Shown here in pieces: positions 11,169-21,064 of a stretch of DNA of 64,000 bases (position 1 is the first letter of the stretch; the number at the start of each line of letters is the position of its first letter). Under the pieces are notes generated by a model. The model was not told the DNA's origin, made no database searches, and saw nothing but the letters and a program-made list of their open reading frames with translations. Both the position numbers and the translations under genes were made by a program. Origin of the DNA: Aplidium turbinatum (Eukaryota; Chordata; Ascidiacea; Aplousobranchia; Polyclinidae); NCBI GenBank assembly GCA_918807975.1, contig OU964930.1, positions 11,154,372-11,218,371 of the forward strand. Direction: 5' to 3'.

Positions 11169-12975
11169 CAGTAGCGTAGTGAGGAATTTTGAAAGGAGGG
11201 TGTTGACGGCTGACGGGCGAAGCTCGATGGTGTGTTCGCCGAAGGCTACACCAAGTGGCGGGGGGTCTGGGTGGTCCCCCCCAAAAAATTTTGAAAAATT
11301 ACTTTCAGTTTGGTACATTCTGAGAGCATTTTCAACAAAATTGTGGGTAGGAATATTGGGAGCAAGTCTTTTAGACGCAGACAGTTAGGCGCCAGTCAAA
11401 TAGGCGCGCACACTGCGGCGTCTGGATATTTAGGTGCGGAGCACTGTGGCGCCCGTTCATTTAGGTGCTATTCCTAGTAAAGTCTGCAGATTGCATCAGC
11501 TTGGCAGGTAGGGCAATGCTTTTCACACAAAATGTTATATTGAACAAAAAACTATGTCATGGCTTCCGTGAGTGAAGCTGCTTAAACCGGCAATGCTTTT
11601 AACACAAAATGTTACATTGAACGGAAAAAGTACATTGTATTTGAATGCGCTTGTTCGGCATTTATTTGTTGTTAGTCCAGGTTTGCGTCGGCAAAAGCTT
11701 TGTCAATAAATTATTCAAGTTTCCGAACATGACTGAGTTCACTTTTAGTGAGTCAAATAATAACTACACTAAACATCAAGTTAAAAATATACCGTAGCCT
11801 ATATTCAAGCGGGTGGTAGGCTTGAGTGAAGAGTAACTTAGTTTTCCGTCAAAACCTCGACTAGGTTTAATAACGAGCAAACCCTTATAGAAATGTATTC
11901 ATGTAGTAGAGCGTTGTCTCATACGAACTTTCCGCACGACCAATCAATCCCGAGAAGAAGTAGCCTAATTGCGAAAGATAACAGATTAAGTAAGGTTCCA
12001 TCTGGCTGCAACCTGTGTTCAGGATGCATAGCAAATGTCCTGTGGAGATGTGCTAATATCAAGAGTAGTAGAGCGTTGTCTCGCACCTCATCTCCACACG
12101 CGCATAAACAAAACAACATATTTTTGTGTTCAATATAACATTTTGTGTGAAAAGCATTGCCCTATCTGCCAAGCTGATACAATCTGCAGACTTTACTAAA
12201 AATAGCACCTAAATGAACAGGCGCCACAGTGCTCCGCACCTAAATATCCAGACGCCAAAATGTCCTAAATGTCCAGACGCCACGCCACAGCGCGCCTATT
12301 TGACCAGCGCCTAACTGTCTGCGCCTAAAAGACGTGGACCCTGAATATTCTTGTAAAATGGTGCTGTTCGGTGGCATAGCTAAAGGAGAAGATCATGTTT
12401 TCTTCGGCATTTTTCGAAAATAAAGCTAAGTCTCTATGTTTTCTTGTTGCTAATTCCAGGCTGAGATATTTGAATGTTTGGTATTTGCAAAACTCGCTCT
12501 TTTAATGCAGTTTCGTTTAAAATTAGGTAAACTTTGTTTTAGAGACATAGGTTGATTGCTTTTTTTGCGAGATGATTACAGTTTTATTATTTATCAATTT
12601 TTTCCTTGGTTGATCCAAAAAGCGATCTTATTCCGGTAAGTCGCTAACTTTTATGCTTTAAAGTCAACCCAAAGTTTAGAAAATGTAACGTTATAGACGT
12701 CACACATCTTGATGAGTGTCAAACAAAAAGCTTTGAGACAATGAAGTTACTTTATTTCTGATATATTCAAGTTTTGTATAACGAATAGCTGTTTAGACGT
12801 TAATCTAGATCGAACAAACGATCTCAGCAGTTACAGATGGCTTGCATCCTTGCACACTTTGACGTGAAATTACATCATAGGCTAAAGCTTTTCTTGCAAA
12901 CAATGTATTTACATCCGTAAATTCAATTTGAAAGGTTGAAACCTCCAAACCTCTCCTCCCTTGGCTACGCCACTG
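11169..12975. mobile_element. hAT-like element, family B copy 1, split by a foldback element
   Basis: The ends are CAGTAGCGTAGTGAGG and CCTTGGCTACGCCACTG, with flanks GTGCGAGA (11161-11168) and GTGCAAGA (12976-12983), a duplication matching at 7 of 8 bases. Its body (GAATTTTGAAAGG..., GGGGGGTCTGGG, GAGAGCATTTTCAACAAAAT) is shared with 24012-29240 and with a fragment at 62391. No transposase is seen. A 985-bp foldback sits inside at 11358-12342. Confidence 0.85.
11358..12342. mobile_element. Long-armed foldback element
   Basis: The inverted arms are about 200 bp: GTCTTTTAGACGCAGACAG, TTAGGCGCCAGTCAAATAGG and GGGCAATGCTTTTCACAC on the left are mirrored by GTGTGAAAAGCATTGCCC, CCTATTTGACCAGCGCCTAA and CTGTCTGCGCCTAAAAGAC on the right. 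It is flanked by GAATATT at 11351-11357 and 12343-12349. The sister hAT copy at 24012 is continuous at this point, which confirms an insertion. The spacer has two direct GTAGTAGAGCGTTGTCTC copies (about 11904 and 12065). No protein is encoded. Confidence 0.8.
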
Positions 12976-12983
12976 GTGCAAGA

Positions 12984-13390
12984 CAGTGATATATTATTTA
13001 ATTTCTCTTGTTTTCTACTGCTATTGTCTACTGCAATATAACCTACCAAAAGTCTCACATTTTTGACATGTCTGATCTGTTAGAAAAAATAAAATTCAAA
13101 AGAAATCACAGATTTGATTCCGTTTGGGACTTGCAACTGCCATGGCTAGCGAAATTCTGCATAGCTTTTTTCCAGATTGAAAAACCATTTTTTACAAATG
13201 CACTTTCTGATTATCCAACAGTCTGTTAGTTAAATATGCCTCATGATTTTGACTAGTTTGTTAGTTGACAAAAAAATTATCAAATACTATATGATACTGA
13301 AAAGCTGTGAAAACGTTTTTCCATGCTTGGAAAATACAGATGTCAAAACATTGTAGATATATCAAACGCAGAGGCGGTCACATGCGTATT
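12984..13390. other. No gene seen
   Basis: AT-rich sequence with an isolated 73-codon frame (13008-13229) that has no recognisable motif or splice support. Confidence 0.5.
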
Positions 13391-13398
13391 GCGTAGCC

Positions 13399-13845
13399 CA
13401 GGGCTACTCAACTGGCGGACCGCAGTTCGAATCCGGACCTTCTGGATGCTGAAGGTGGACCTCGGGCTTCTGGAAGAATAACCTCATTGCCACATTTTAG
13501 GGCCTCTTTAAACAGATTTCCATTAGGGAAAAGCAATTTTTGTGATTTTCCATTCCAATGAGCTGGGGGCTTCGCCCCCAGACCCCTCAACGCTTTGCCG
13601 TCTTTTCTGATGTGCGATCCACACAGCTACACTACAAAGAAATACAATACATTTTTTCCTGTTTTATTTCTTTGTTTGTGTCAGACAAAAATCCAAGTCG
13701 TGCTACGTATTACCTGAAAAGTGTTTCGGTGCTCGTAAGCTACTGGTTGTTTAATTTTCGTGGTTGCATATGAAATATTCACCCGACCGCAAAAATATTC
13801 AACTTGTCAAAATGGACCTTTGCTAACATTAGTTGAGTAGCCCTG
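13399..13845. mobile_element. Non-autonomous hAT element
   Basis: The ends are CAGGGCTACTCAACT and AGTTGAGTAGCCCTG, with a perfect 8-bp duplication GCGTAGCC at 13391-13398 and 13846-13853. It is 447 bp long and has no transposase. The duplication has TA at its centre, as reported for Buster-type hATs. Confidence 0.9.
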
Positions 13846-13946
13846 GCGTAGCCTATGACATTGTGAGAATTGAAGCTAATAAAAGTTAATAAAATAAATA
13901 TACTTTGACGGCCACCGGGCGTAGTTCCACTGCAATAAATACTCAG

Positions 13947-14578
13947 CCAGTGTTAAATGATTTTTTATTCTTAATATTTTTTCTTTCTATCCAAATTTCA
14001 TCAGGAAAATGCACTATATCAAATGATAAGTTTAAAACACAATATTAGAAAACAATTTTTATATTTCTTATTAAGATGCCAAAAATGCAGTATGACGGAA
14101 CAATACAGTTAAAGCCAACATGATTCTACGTTTATTAGACGTAAAAACAGGCTTCACTGTAAAAAATAAAAAAGTAAAAATAATCAATTAAAACGCCAAC
14201 CCAAGCCAGCTAAATCTGCTGATTTTACATCGATTCAACGTTGTAGGGCATTGAATCGATGTAAAAAATGCACAATCTTTCTCGCGGGGATGCAAGTCTT
14301 CCAATTTAAAGGCAATAAGCAACGCAATATCTTCAGAAATAAAAAAGTGAAAAAATAATTTTACTACAAGTGAAACGTATTTTAACGTCAAATAAACATA
14401 GGAACATGTTGACTTTAGTTGAATTATTTTGTCATACTGCATTTTTTGCATCTTAATACGTATATGATATAATTGTTCACTCATTTTGTGTTTTAAACTT
14501 TATTGTCATTATATTGCACATGAAATCTTTGTGGATAGGATAAAGAAACATTAAGAATAAAAAATCACTTAACACCGG
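13947..14578. mobile_element. Foldback element of about 630 bp
   Basis: CCAGTGTTAAATGATTTTTT at the left mirrors AAAAAATCACTTAACACCGG at the right. The arms continue inward for nearly 200 bp (ATGCAGTATGAC / GTCATACTGCAT and CAACATGAT / ACATGTTG). The centre holds a TTTACATCGATTCAACG hairpin core like that of the short MITE family. No target duplication could be fixed. Confidence 0.75.
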
Positions 14579-14624
14579 TGGAGCATAATTGCAGTTTAAT
14601 AGAATAAACTTTAATTAATATTAA

Positions 14625-15605
14625 CAGGACTATAACCAGTCTTCAAAATTAGTATATTTTTACTTCGGCAAAAACGTTGCCGAGGCCAAACGGCAAAATG
14701 TGAAATTGCCTCGGCAATTGCTGTGAACGTTGAATACGAAAAAATTGTACCAAAACATGTAAAACGAGAAGCGAAAAATATACTATAGTCTATCACGGCC
14801 GCACTGTTTGATTTGTTGTGATGTAATAATACCAAAAGTAGTGATAAAGCGAGCAACGCGATACGCACGCTGATACGGTAATTCATGTAAAATAACTCAC
14901 GGGAAAAAAGTTAATTTTGGGTTGATTCAATGTTCCAGTCAGAAAAATCAATTTAATTTTCCGGCGGGTCATATTGCGTAACAACAATGCTCAATAAAAA
15001 ATTTACGTTTGTTTTACATTAATTCGACATCTAGCGACGTTGAATTATCATAAAATAATGCTAATTGCTCAACCAGGTACCGGTAACAAACTTATAGTTC
15101 CCTGCGAGAAGATTGCCTCGATTTGCATATACACTAACATAATTTCCTCACAATTGGGATACTGCGAGCAACACAAAGTCTGTTTGATAAAGAACTACCG
15201 GTAGTTGTCAGAATCATCAAATGCTGTATCGGAGGATGAGGTTGTCGCGTCACCACTGGAATCAGACACATCAAGATTCAAGAGGCTCATAGCTTGGCTG
15301 TAAATCTACACTGTCTTCGCCATTCGCAATGAAGCGTCCGCGTTTTGCGGCTTTTGTGCTATGATACCCTTCCACACGCGTCTTTTTTGTAGAGCTCCAT
15401 CAGGGTGTTGACTAAGGATCAAATCTATGGCTGTAGCATAACGTCTGGGATGAATGTCTAACCCCAACCCTAACCTTACAAGCGCTCATGTGGCCTCAGC
15501 ATCTTTATTGCCGACGCCAATGCACCATTCATGCATCTGCGTCGGCAACCACCTCGGCAATTGCTGATTTCCGAGGCTAATTTCGAAGACTGATAACATA
15601 CCAAG
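14625..15605. mobile_element. Possible DNA transposon with imperfect inverted ends
   Basis: AACCAGTCTTCAAAATTAG and CTAATTTCGAAGACTGATAA face each other about 980 bp apart. Inside, GCCGAGG/CCTCGGC motifs recur near both ends. A minus-strand tail around 15190-15310 reads LLNLDVSDSSGDATTSSSDT and ends in a stop, which could be the acidic C-terminus of a lost protein. The superfamily is not identified, and the stretch holds nothing else recognisable. Confidence 0.35.
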
Positions 15606-15713
15606 CTGTTGTAAAACTCGACAGGGAAAGCAAAATGTGGCATCCTTAGCTTCTGAATACTCCAGCCAGAGATAGTCATTAAACCACTGGTTACTTACTG
15701 TATTACTTCAGTA

Positions 15714-15932
15714 CTGGGTTTTTTTTTCGGTCATTTATCGGTCATTGACCAATTTTTTAGCAAAATGTCCAAAAAAAATATAGTTAATTCAGTCAAAATG
15801 TCCGACAAAATATATACGGTAGTCAATTAACTATATATGACCAAAAATGACCGAAATAAATAAAATTGACCGAATTTTTTTTAGTCATTTCGGACAAATG
15901 ACCGAAAAGTCTCAGCAAAAAAAAAAACCTAG
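15714..15932. mobile_element. Small hAT-like MITE with GGTCATTT subterminal repeats
   Basis: It starts CTGGGTTTTTTTTTCGGTC and ends AAAAAAAAACCTAG, with flanks CTTCAGTA (15706-15713) and CTTTAGTA (15933-15940) matching at 7 of 8 positions. The inside is crowded with CGGTCATT / AATGACCG and GGACA motifs in both directions. It is 219 bp and non-coding. Confidence 0.7.
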
Positions 15933-16154
15933 CTTTAGTAGACTTCGTTGAGTTAAATCTATATACATTATATCCTTGAAATATTGAATGACCTACTGCT
16001 GTGTGCACTGCCACCACTCAAGAGCCAATCTGCTGAACAGCCGGTAACAATTGTTACACGACAGGCAGCAGGCGAAATACATGAATAGAATCACAAAATC
16101 GTAATAACAACAGCAGCAAGAAGAGCAAGTTTAAAATAAAAGAGAAAGCTTTTT

Positions 16155-17130
16155 TGCCCTAATTTGAGAAAAGTTTAAAGCTGTTGAAAACAAAAACTTG
16201 TATTTTGGAAATGTTTTTTAGTCCTGGGAAGATCTAAACCAGGGGTGGGGAACCTTTTTAGTATTGCGGGCCACATAAAATGAGAAATAACATTGGCGGG
16301 CCACTAAAAAATTCGAAATTTTATTTACAGATAAAAAATGTAGCGAAGTAGACAATGATTTATTTCACTTTCACAGCTAGTGGAAGGGCTGAAAGCTTTT
16401 ATTTTTGGTGAGTCGTGTGATGTCTGCTGACACGGAAGATGTTGCAACTCTTAACTGCATCTCCAGGTTTTTATCAGTCAGTCTGGAGCGAAGCCGACTT
16501 TTGTTAGATTCAATTTGGAAAAAAACTGCTCGCAACGGTAGGTGCTTCCAAACAGAGACACATATTTCAAAGCATGTTTCCGCATGACTGGAAAATCATC
16601 AGCATTTATGTAGCGTTGATAAAAGTTGAGCAGTGGAACGTTTTGGTACATCGCTTTCAACGTACAGTCATTCTGGAGCTCTACTATTTCATGTTGGAAG
16701 TTACTAGGAACATCAGTTGCAATCACATTGAAAGAAGAGGCAAAAATATCTAACTCCATTTCTTTACTCTTTATGTCCAAAAATCTTGCATTAAATGTCT
16801 CCATAAGATTGACACACACATGGGCATATTTGGTTGTTGTAAAAGGCTTTTGCTCTTGCAAGGTAGGGAAATGTGCGGTATTATTGTTTTCAAGTTGTAC
16901 TTTCTACAGATGTAGTTTAGCTTCAAATGATTTCACTTGTGCAAACAAGGAGCCCAATTTTGACGCGGGCCACATGGAACAGTCACGCGGGCCGCATTTG
17001 GCCCGCGGACCGCAGGTTCCCCACCCCTGATCTAAACCCTAATCTTATTCCTAACTCTAACCCTTATCTTAACCCTTCCTAACAATAATCCTAACTCTGG
17101 CAACACCTGATTGTGGAAAAATAGCCACTT
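16155..17130 (+). repeat. Interspersed repeat, copy 2, split by a hAT
   Basis: The outer parts (16155-16239 and 17030-17130) align with 10668-10867, including the CCTAACTCTAACCCTTA run and ATAGCCACTT end. The hAT at 16240-17029 interrupts it. Confidence 0.7.
16240..17029 (-). mobile_element. hAT element with GTF2IRD2-like transposase C-terminus
   Basis: The ends are CAGGGGTGGGGAACC and GGTTCCCCACCCCTG, with a perfect 8-bp duplication ATCTAAAC (16232-16239, 17030-17037). On the minus strand the remnant reads NLMETFNARFLDIKSKEMEL, LKAMYQNVPLLNFYQRYINA, FPVMRKHALKYVSLFGSTYR and CEQFFSKLNLTK. After one frame shift it continues RLRSRLTDKNLEMQLRVATS. This is the hAT dimerisation domain (LFGSTY.CEQ.FS pattern). 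Only the C-terminal part survives, so it is not autonomous. Confidence 0.9.
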
Positions 17131-17535
17131 CCTATAAAAAAATTGAAAAGATGATGCCCAAGACATTGGGGGGACAACTGCCCCGCCTGCCCCCCCTCTG
17201 CCGGCGCCACTGCTGCAGCACCATATTTTCACTTCCATACACAAGAACATAGTCGGTAGGCCTACAGTTATAAAGACTAGGCTAATCTCTCTGTTGCAAG
17301 AGCCAAAAATACTAGGCAATAGGCATACATTCAACCACTCTGCCGTTGCTTAATCGGTGTCACTGTCGTTCCATCAACAAAGAGCACCATACCATCCCCA
17401 CTTTCCTTCAAGGCGAGCCTATTGCAACAGGAGAAACAAATCGCGGCAGCGCGAAAGCAAAAGTCAAAAAAATCTGTCTTTGGAAATCCCCTTTATGCAT
17501 TCCCCTGAAGCATTTCCCCTGGACTTTTGTAAACG
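17131..17535. other. No gene; stray hAT end
   Basis: A CCCCCCTCTGCCGGCGCCACTG string near 17190-17212 looks like the terminus of another hAT-type element whose partner I cannot find. The rest is unassigned. Confidence 0.35.
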
Positions 17536-17679
17536 ATTGTGAGCAGTGATGCCAGGTTATTTTTTAAAACAAGCAAAATAAGCTAAAAAAACAAGCTCAA
17601 AATAAGCAAATCAAGACAAAAACAAACCCAATAATTTGCAACTACAACCAATTTTTTTTAACTGTAATTCAACCAAAGG

Positions 17680-17870
17680 TAATAATTTTAAATTACATAA
17701 ACAGTTTGCTCAACTGAACTGCCGTAAATTTTCCTTTGCCAATAGGGTAGTTGACACTTGGAATAATTTACCATATGCTGTACCGTAGTCAATAGTATGT
17801 CTATTGCGATATTTAAGCAACGTGTCGAAAACTATTGTGTCTTATCTTCTCTGTTCCTTGTGATTTTTGC
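17680..17870 (+). mobile_element. LINE C-terminal fragment
   Basis: The plus strand reads NCRKFSFANRVVDTWNNLP, then after a frame break VNSMSIAIFKQRVENYC. This is the typical end of a CR1/Jockey-type ORF2 (RxxFFxxRVVxxWNxLPxxVV). It is a short dead fragment. Confidence 0.65.
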
Positions 17871-18275
17871 TTTCTCTTCATATCAATTGTTATTTGCGAG
17901 TATGTTAATGTTTTTCTCTGTATTATACAGGGGCGCGGAAGTAGGGGTACTCAAGGGGCTGCAGCCCCCCTAGAGCTAATTCAGCCCCTCCTGGAATATT
18001 TGATAATGGCTTCAGCCCCCCCCCCCCCTAGAAAATTCTGACAATTTAAGGTAAATAACATATTTTGTTTTGGTACCGACTTGTTTTCCCGGCTGAATTT
18101 ACCGATTGAACACCTTCAAGGCTACTGTTTTGACGGTGCGGCAAATATGTCTGGTTGCTATAACGGAGTGCGGGCCAAACTTAAAGCATTATGCCCTGGA
18201 TCGTTATACATTCACTGCAGTAACCATGCTCTCGATTGGATTTTGCAAAACGTTGTAAAGGAGGTGAGGCTTACC

Positions 18276-18803
18276 CAGGGGCTCTATCCACTTTTAGAAT
18301 TTGGGGGGTGATTTTTGGACAGTGGGCTAAAAGTCATTTCAACTTCTGGGGGGCTACGCCCCCCAGACCCCCCATTGCAGCATCAGCTTCATTCTGATCG
18401 GAACTCAATCAGCACAAATGTTTTGTACAGTGAACACATGAGCTCTTTCCAAGCAATGAATGTAGTCATCGAATGCAGGAGCAGTGGTTAATACTCCAAA
18501 CAGCAAAATCCGACATTTTTACATTGATTTAATATCTGCAGACGTTAAACCAATGTCAAATTGACGGATTTCGTTGTCTGGGACCTGGCTCGTAGTTCAG
18601 GATTGCCAAATCAAAAATTCATATTGAAAAAATTCAAAAAAGTGTAAACAGCGGAAATATTTTTTTCAAAATTTGATCAATAAAATATCACAAAATCTTC
18701 TAAAAGCCAAATGAGTGAGGGGGTGATTTTGCATTGATCACCCCCCCTCTCCAATGAGTGGGACGTGATCACTCCCCTCACCCCCCCTTGGATAGAGCCC
18801 ATG
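18276..18803. mobile_element. Non-autonomous hAT inside the ZMYM1-like transposase
   Basis: The ends are CAGGGGCTCTATCCA and TGGATAGAGCCCATG, with a perfect duplication GGCTTACC at 18268-18275 and 18804-18811. Subterminal GGGGGGTGAT / ATCACCCCCC motifs face each other. A short hairpin MITE (18497-18582) sits inside. The reading frame of the surrounding transposase continues on the far side. Confidence 0.9.
18497..18582. repeat. Short hairpin MITE, copy 3
   Basis: CCAAACAGCAAAATCCG opens it, TTTAATATCTGCAGACGTTA is the centre, and CGGATTTCGTTGTCTGGG closes it. It is nested in the hAT at 18276, so the family moved after that insertion or came in with it. Confidence 0.7.
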
Positions 18804-19051
18804 GGCTTACCTATTGCAGTTGTATAGTTCGTGAATCGTCTAAACGTAAATCTTTATTTATGTCGCTTTTTGGTTCTGATGAAGTTGCCTGCAATTTGTT
18901 GGGTTTGGGTCTTACTCATTGGTGCGTTCGTGCTTCTACCCTCGCTCGTGTTGTTAAGTGCTACCCTACCCTGTTGCAAAGTCTGACCTACATGACAGAA
19001 GATAGTGCAATGAGAGGAGACGCACGTGCAGAGATATTCGGCTTGGTAAAA

Positions 19052-19303
19052 CTAGGGATGCGAAACTTCATCCGCTTTTGACTTATCCGCAACACTAGAA
19101 GGGTTACGTTTTTTTGTAATTTACAAAATATTTTACTTTTTATGGGTTATATAAGAAGAGTGAAGTTGGTGTTAAAGTAATTTAAGGTTTTTAGTTGAAA
19201 GCAAGCCAATCAGTAAAGCGTAAAAAACTGTAAAATTGGCAATTGACCCTTCTAATGTTAAAGGAACAACGGAGTTGCGCGTCCCGTAATGTACCGTCCC
19301 TAG
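19052..19303. mobile_element. Small MITE in the transposase remnant
   Basis: CTAGGGATGCG and CGTCCCTAG mark the ends. GTAAAA flanks both sides (19046-19051, 19304-19309). A second inverted pair, ACTAGAAGGGT / ACCCTTCTAATG, lies inside. The transposase frame is broken here and resumes beyond. The 6-bp duplication leaves the superfamily open. Confidence 0.55.
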
Positions 19304-19639
19304 GTAAAACCATAGATATCTTGGTAAAACACGCACGCACGATGCGGCTTTATTTTGCGATTATGCAGCGGTGAAGTTTATAGAAGTAGCGAAAGTCTTT
19401 GCGTCTGCCAAAAAGCTAAATACGCCAAAGGATCCCCAAGTAAGCAAAACTCCAGCAAGATTTCGAAACACAAAGGAATCGAATGCTTTGTCGTCTGCGG
19501 GAGAAGGAGCGTGGAAACGGCAATACATCGAAGCCCTTGATTTGGTTGAAGCTGAGGTTGATGAAAGATTCGACCAGGCGGATCTGCTCAGCCTACAACA
19601 GCCAACAGAGAGAAGGCCTTTCTGAGCTGTGCAAACAGT

Positions 19640-20385
19640 GAGGAAAGATTTGATACTAAGATCAGCTTATTGCCATCAGAAAAGATCGCCTACAAACGGA
19701 ACTTACCTTGCTCAGCGATGTTGTAGGCTAAGTGGAAAAACCGCTGAAGACCAATCCATCAGTGCGGCTACCTGGGTGGACCACCAATGGAGCTCAGAGT
19801 GGAAGAAGAACTCAAAGCTTTAAAGTTTCATCTCCGACACCAGCCACCACCCAACCACAATGCATTTTCCATGAAAGGCCTGGGTGCGGCTCAACCGTCT
19901 GCGTACTGGCGTCGGACTATTCCGCTCCAACATGCACAATTTGTGAGTGTGGCAAGGAGGAACAAACCGCTTACCGCACCATCTGTAACTGCGCCATCTA
20001 CCATGCGCCAAATGGTGTGCGTGGTCTGGCGTAGCTAGGGAATGTGCCGGAATGTGCCGCCCGGGGTGGATTAAGATTTTGCCGCTCCTTCAAGAAAAAG
20101 CATATGAAAATGAAATGCGTTTTTTTATCAGATTATAATCAAAATCGAAAATCGTAGTCTGAAAGTGCTGCCCCCAGACGTGCCGCCCAGGGAAATCCGC
20201 CCCCCCCCTCTTGCTACGCCACTGGGTCTGCGTGAACTGGATTTCGAATCAATTCAATGGTTGCTCCACACCTGCTCAAACATCTAGACCTCGTTGCCGC
20301 AACTGCCCAAGGGTGGTAAAAGACAGAGCCCCTCGACCCTTGGGGTGACGAAAAAGGTTCAAACGAAGAAGAAGAAGAAGATTAT
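19640..20385 (+). mobile_element. LINE 3' end with GAAGAA tail
   Basis: In shifting frames the plus strand gives PPPNHNAFSMKGLGAAQPSA, then CTICECGKEEQTAYRTICNC, HAPNGVRGLA and, past a small MITE, LRELDFESIQWLLHTCSN. The CDCGxExQTxxHI..C pattern is the C-terminal zinc-knuckle-like end of Jockey-type ORF2. The copy ends in a GAAGAAGAAGAAGAAGA tail near 20385. It is inactive. Confidence 0.7.
20031..20225. mobile_element. Small hAT-like MITE inside the LINE end
   Basis: GGCGTAGCTAGGG at the left mirrors CTTGCTACGCCACTG at the right, with GGTCTG on both outer sides. The LINE reading frame continues after it (GVRGLA, then LRELD). The left end lacks the usual CAGT, so the exact duplication is uncertain. 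Confidence 0.6.
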
Positions 20386-20588
20386 GTTGAAAAGAAAGGA
20401 TGTAATGTTAAATACAATAAAAAAACACAACTTAATATCAATGTCAAAAACAAGTTAAAAAACGTTAGTTTGGCAAAAAACAAGCTCAAAAACAGGCAAC
20501 CCGCAAAGTAAAAAAAAATACCCAAACCCAAATAAGAACAAGTTCAAATTTGTTGGAAAACCGCAAGGTTGGCAACACTAATTGTGAG

Positions 20589-21056
20589 TAATGTGATCTT
20601 TTTTGCTTCACCTACCTACACACAATGTATATATTTTTTTGTTTTATGTTCAAAAATCGTTCGGGAAGGTGAACCTCCCCTCATAGGCCTACCTCCCAAC
20701 CGTGAGAGCATCGTTGTCTTGTCTATTTGAAAATATTAAAATCCTGCTAGAAAATCTCAATATTCAACAGGTTTTCCTTTTGTTGGTACAAGATTTATGT
20801 GTTTACCTTGTCGTTCTCTATGTGTTTGCATCAGCAATGAAAAATAAAATTGAATTAAGTTACATCACACAAGACCATGTTCATGTCCATCTCGTCCCCT
20901 CCGACATCGACCAGTGGGCCCTTATTTTGTTGTTGGTGTCTGAAGTGTTTCCACAACAGTGGTTAGAAAAAAACATTTGCAGTGTGCTATTACGCGCTTT
21001 TGAAATTTCAACGATTTTGGAAATTGAACAGCCGGCTTCGTCGACAGCAGGTGTGG
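20589..21056 (+). other. Unassigned; open frame ending at a hAT insertion
   Basis: A 126-codon frame (20702-21082) contains MKNKIELSYITQDHVHVHLV and runs to the hAT at 21065. I see no domain, and past the hAT the frame meets a stop at once. It may be chance or an old element remnant. Confidence 0.3.
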
Positions 21057-21064
21057 TCCATGAG

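Larger units (their letters stand above)
17928..19640 (+). mobile_element. hAT element with ZMYM1/TTF-type transposase remnant, interrupted twice
   Basis: It starts CAGGGGCGCGGAAGTAGGGG at 17928. The coding remnant begins near 18081 with LQGYCFDGAANMSGCYNGVR, then LKALCPGSLYIHCSNHALDW. It is cut by the hAT at 18276-18803 and resumes at 18812 with CSCIVRESSKRKSLFMSLF and THWCVRASTLARVVKCYPTL. It is cut again at 19052-19303 and resumes near 19371 with KFIEVAKVFASAKKLN, WKRQYIEALDLVEAEVDERF and DQADLLSLQQP. The YDGA.NM.G...GV and CxNHxLxL pattern is that of hAT transposases resembling ZMYM1. The right end is lost at the LINE junction. Confidence 0.8.
17544..20580. mobile_element. hAT element enlarged by nested insertions
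   Basis: It starts CAGTGATGCCAGG and ends GGTTGGCAACACTA, with the perfect 8-bp duplication ATTGTGAG at 17536-17543 and 20581-20588. Both subterminal zones carry AACAAGCTCAAAA/AAATAAG repeats. Inside lie a LINE fragment (17680-17870), a second hAT with transposase (17928-19640), another LINE end (19640-20385) and smaller MITEs. The duplication fits the Ac-type nTnnnnAn pattern, unlike the TA-centred set elsewhere. Confidence 0.85.

Noticed and set aside
10754-17110. CCTAACTCTAACCC runs at 10770 and 17040 that look telomere-like
   Set aside because: They are irregular, short, and part of a dispersed repeat seen twice, so they are not telomeric tracts.
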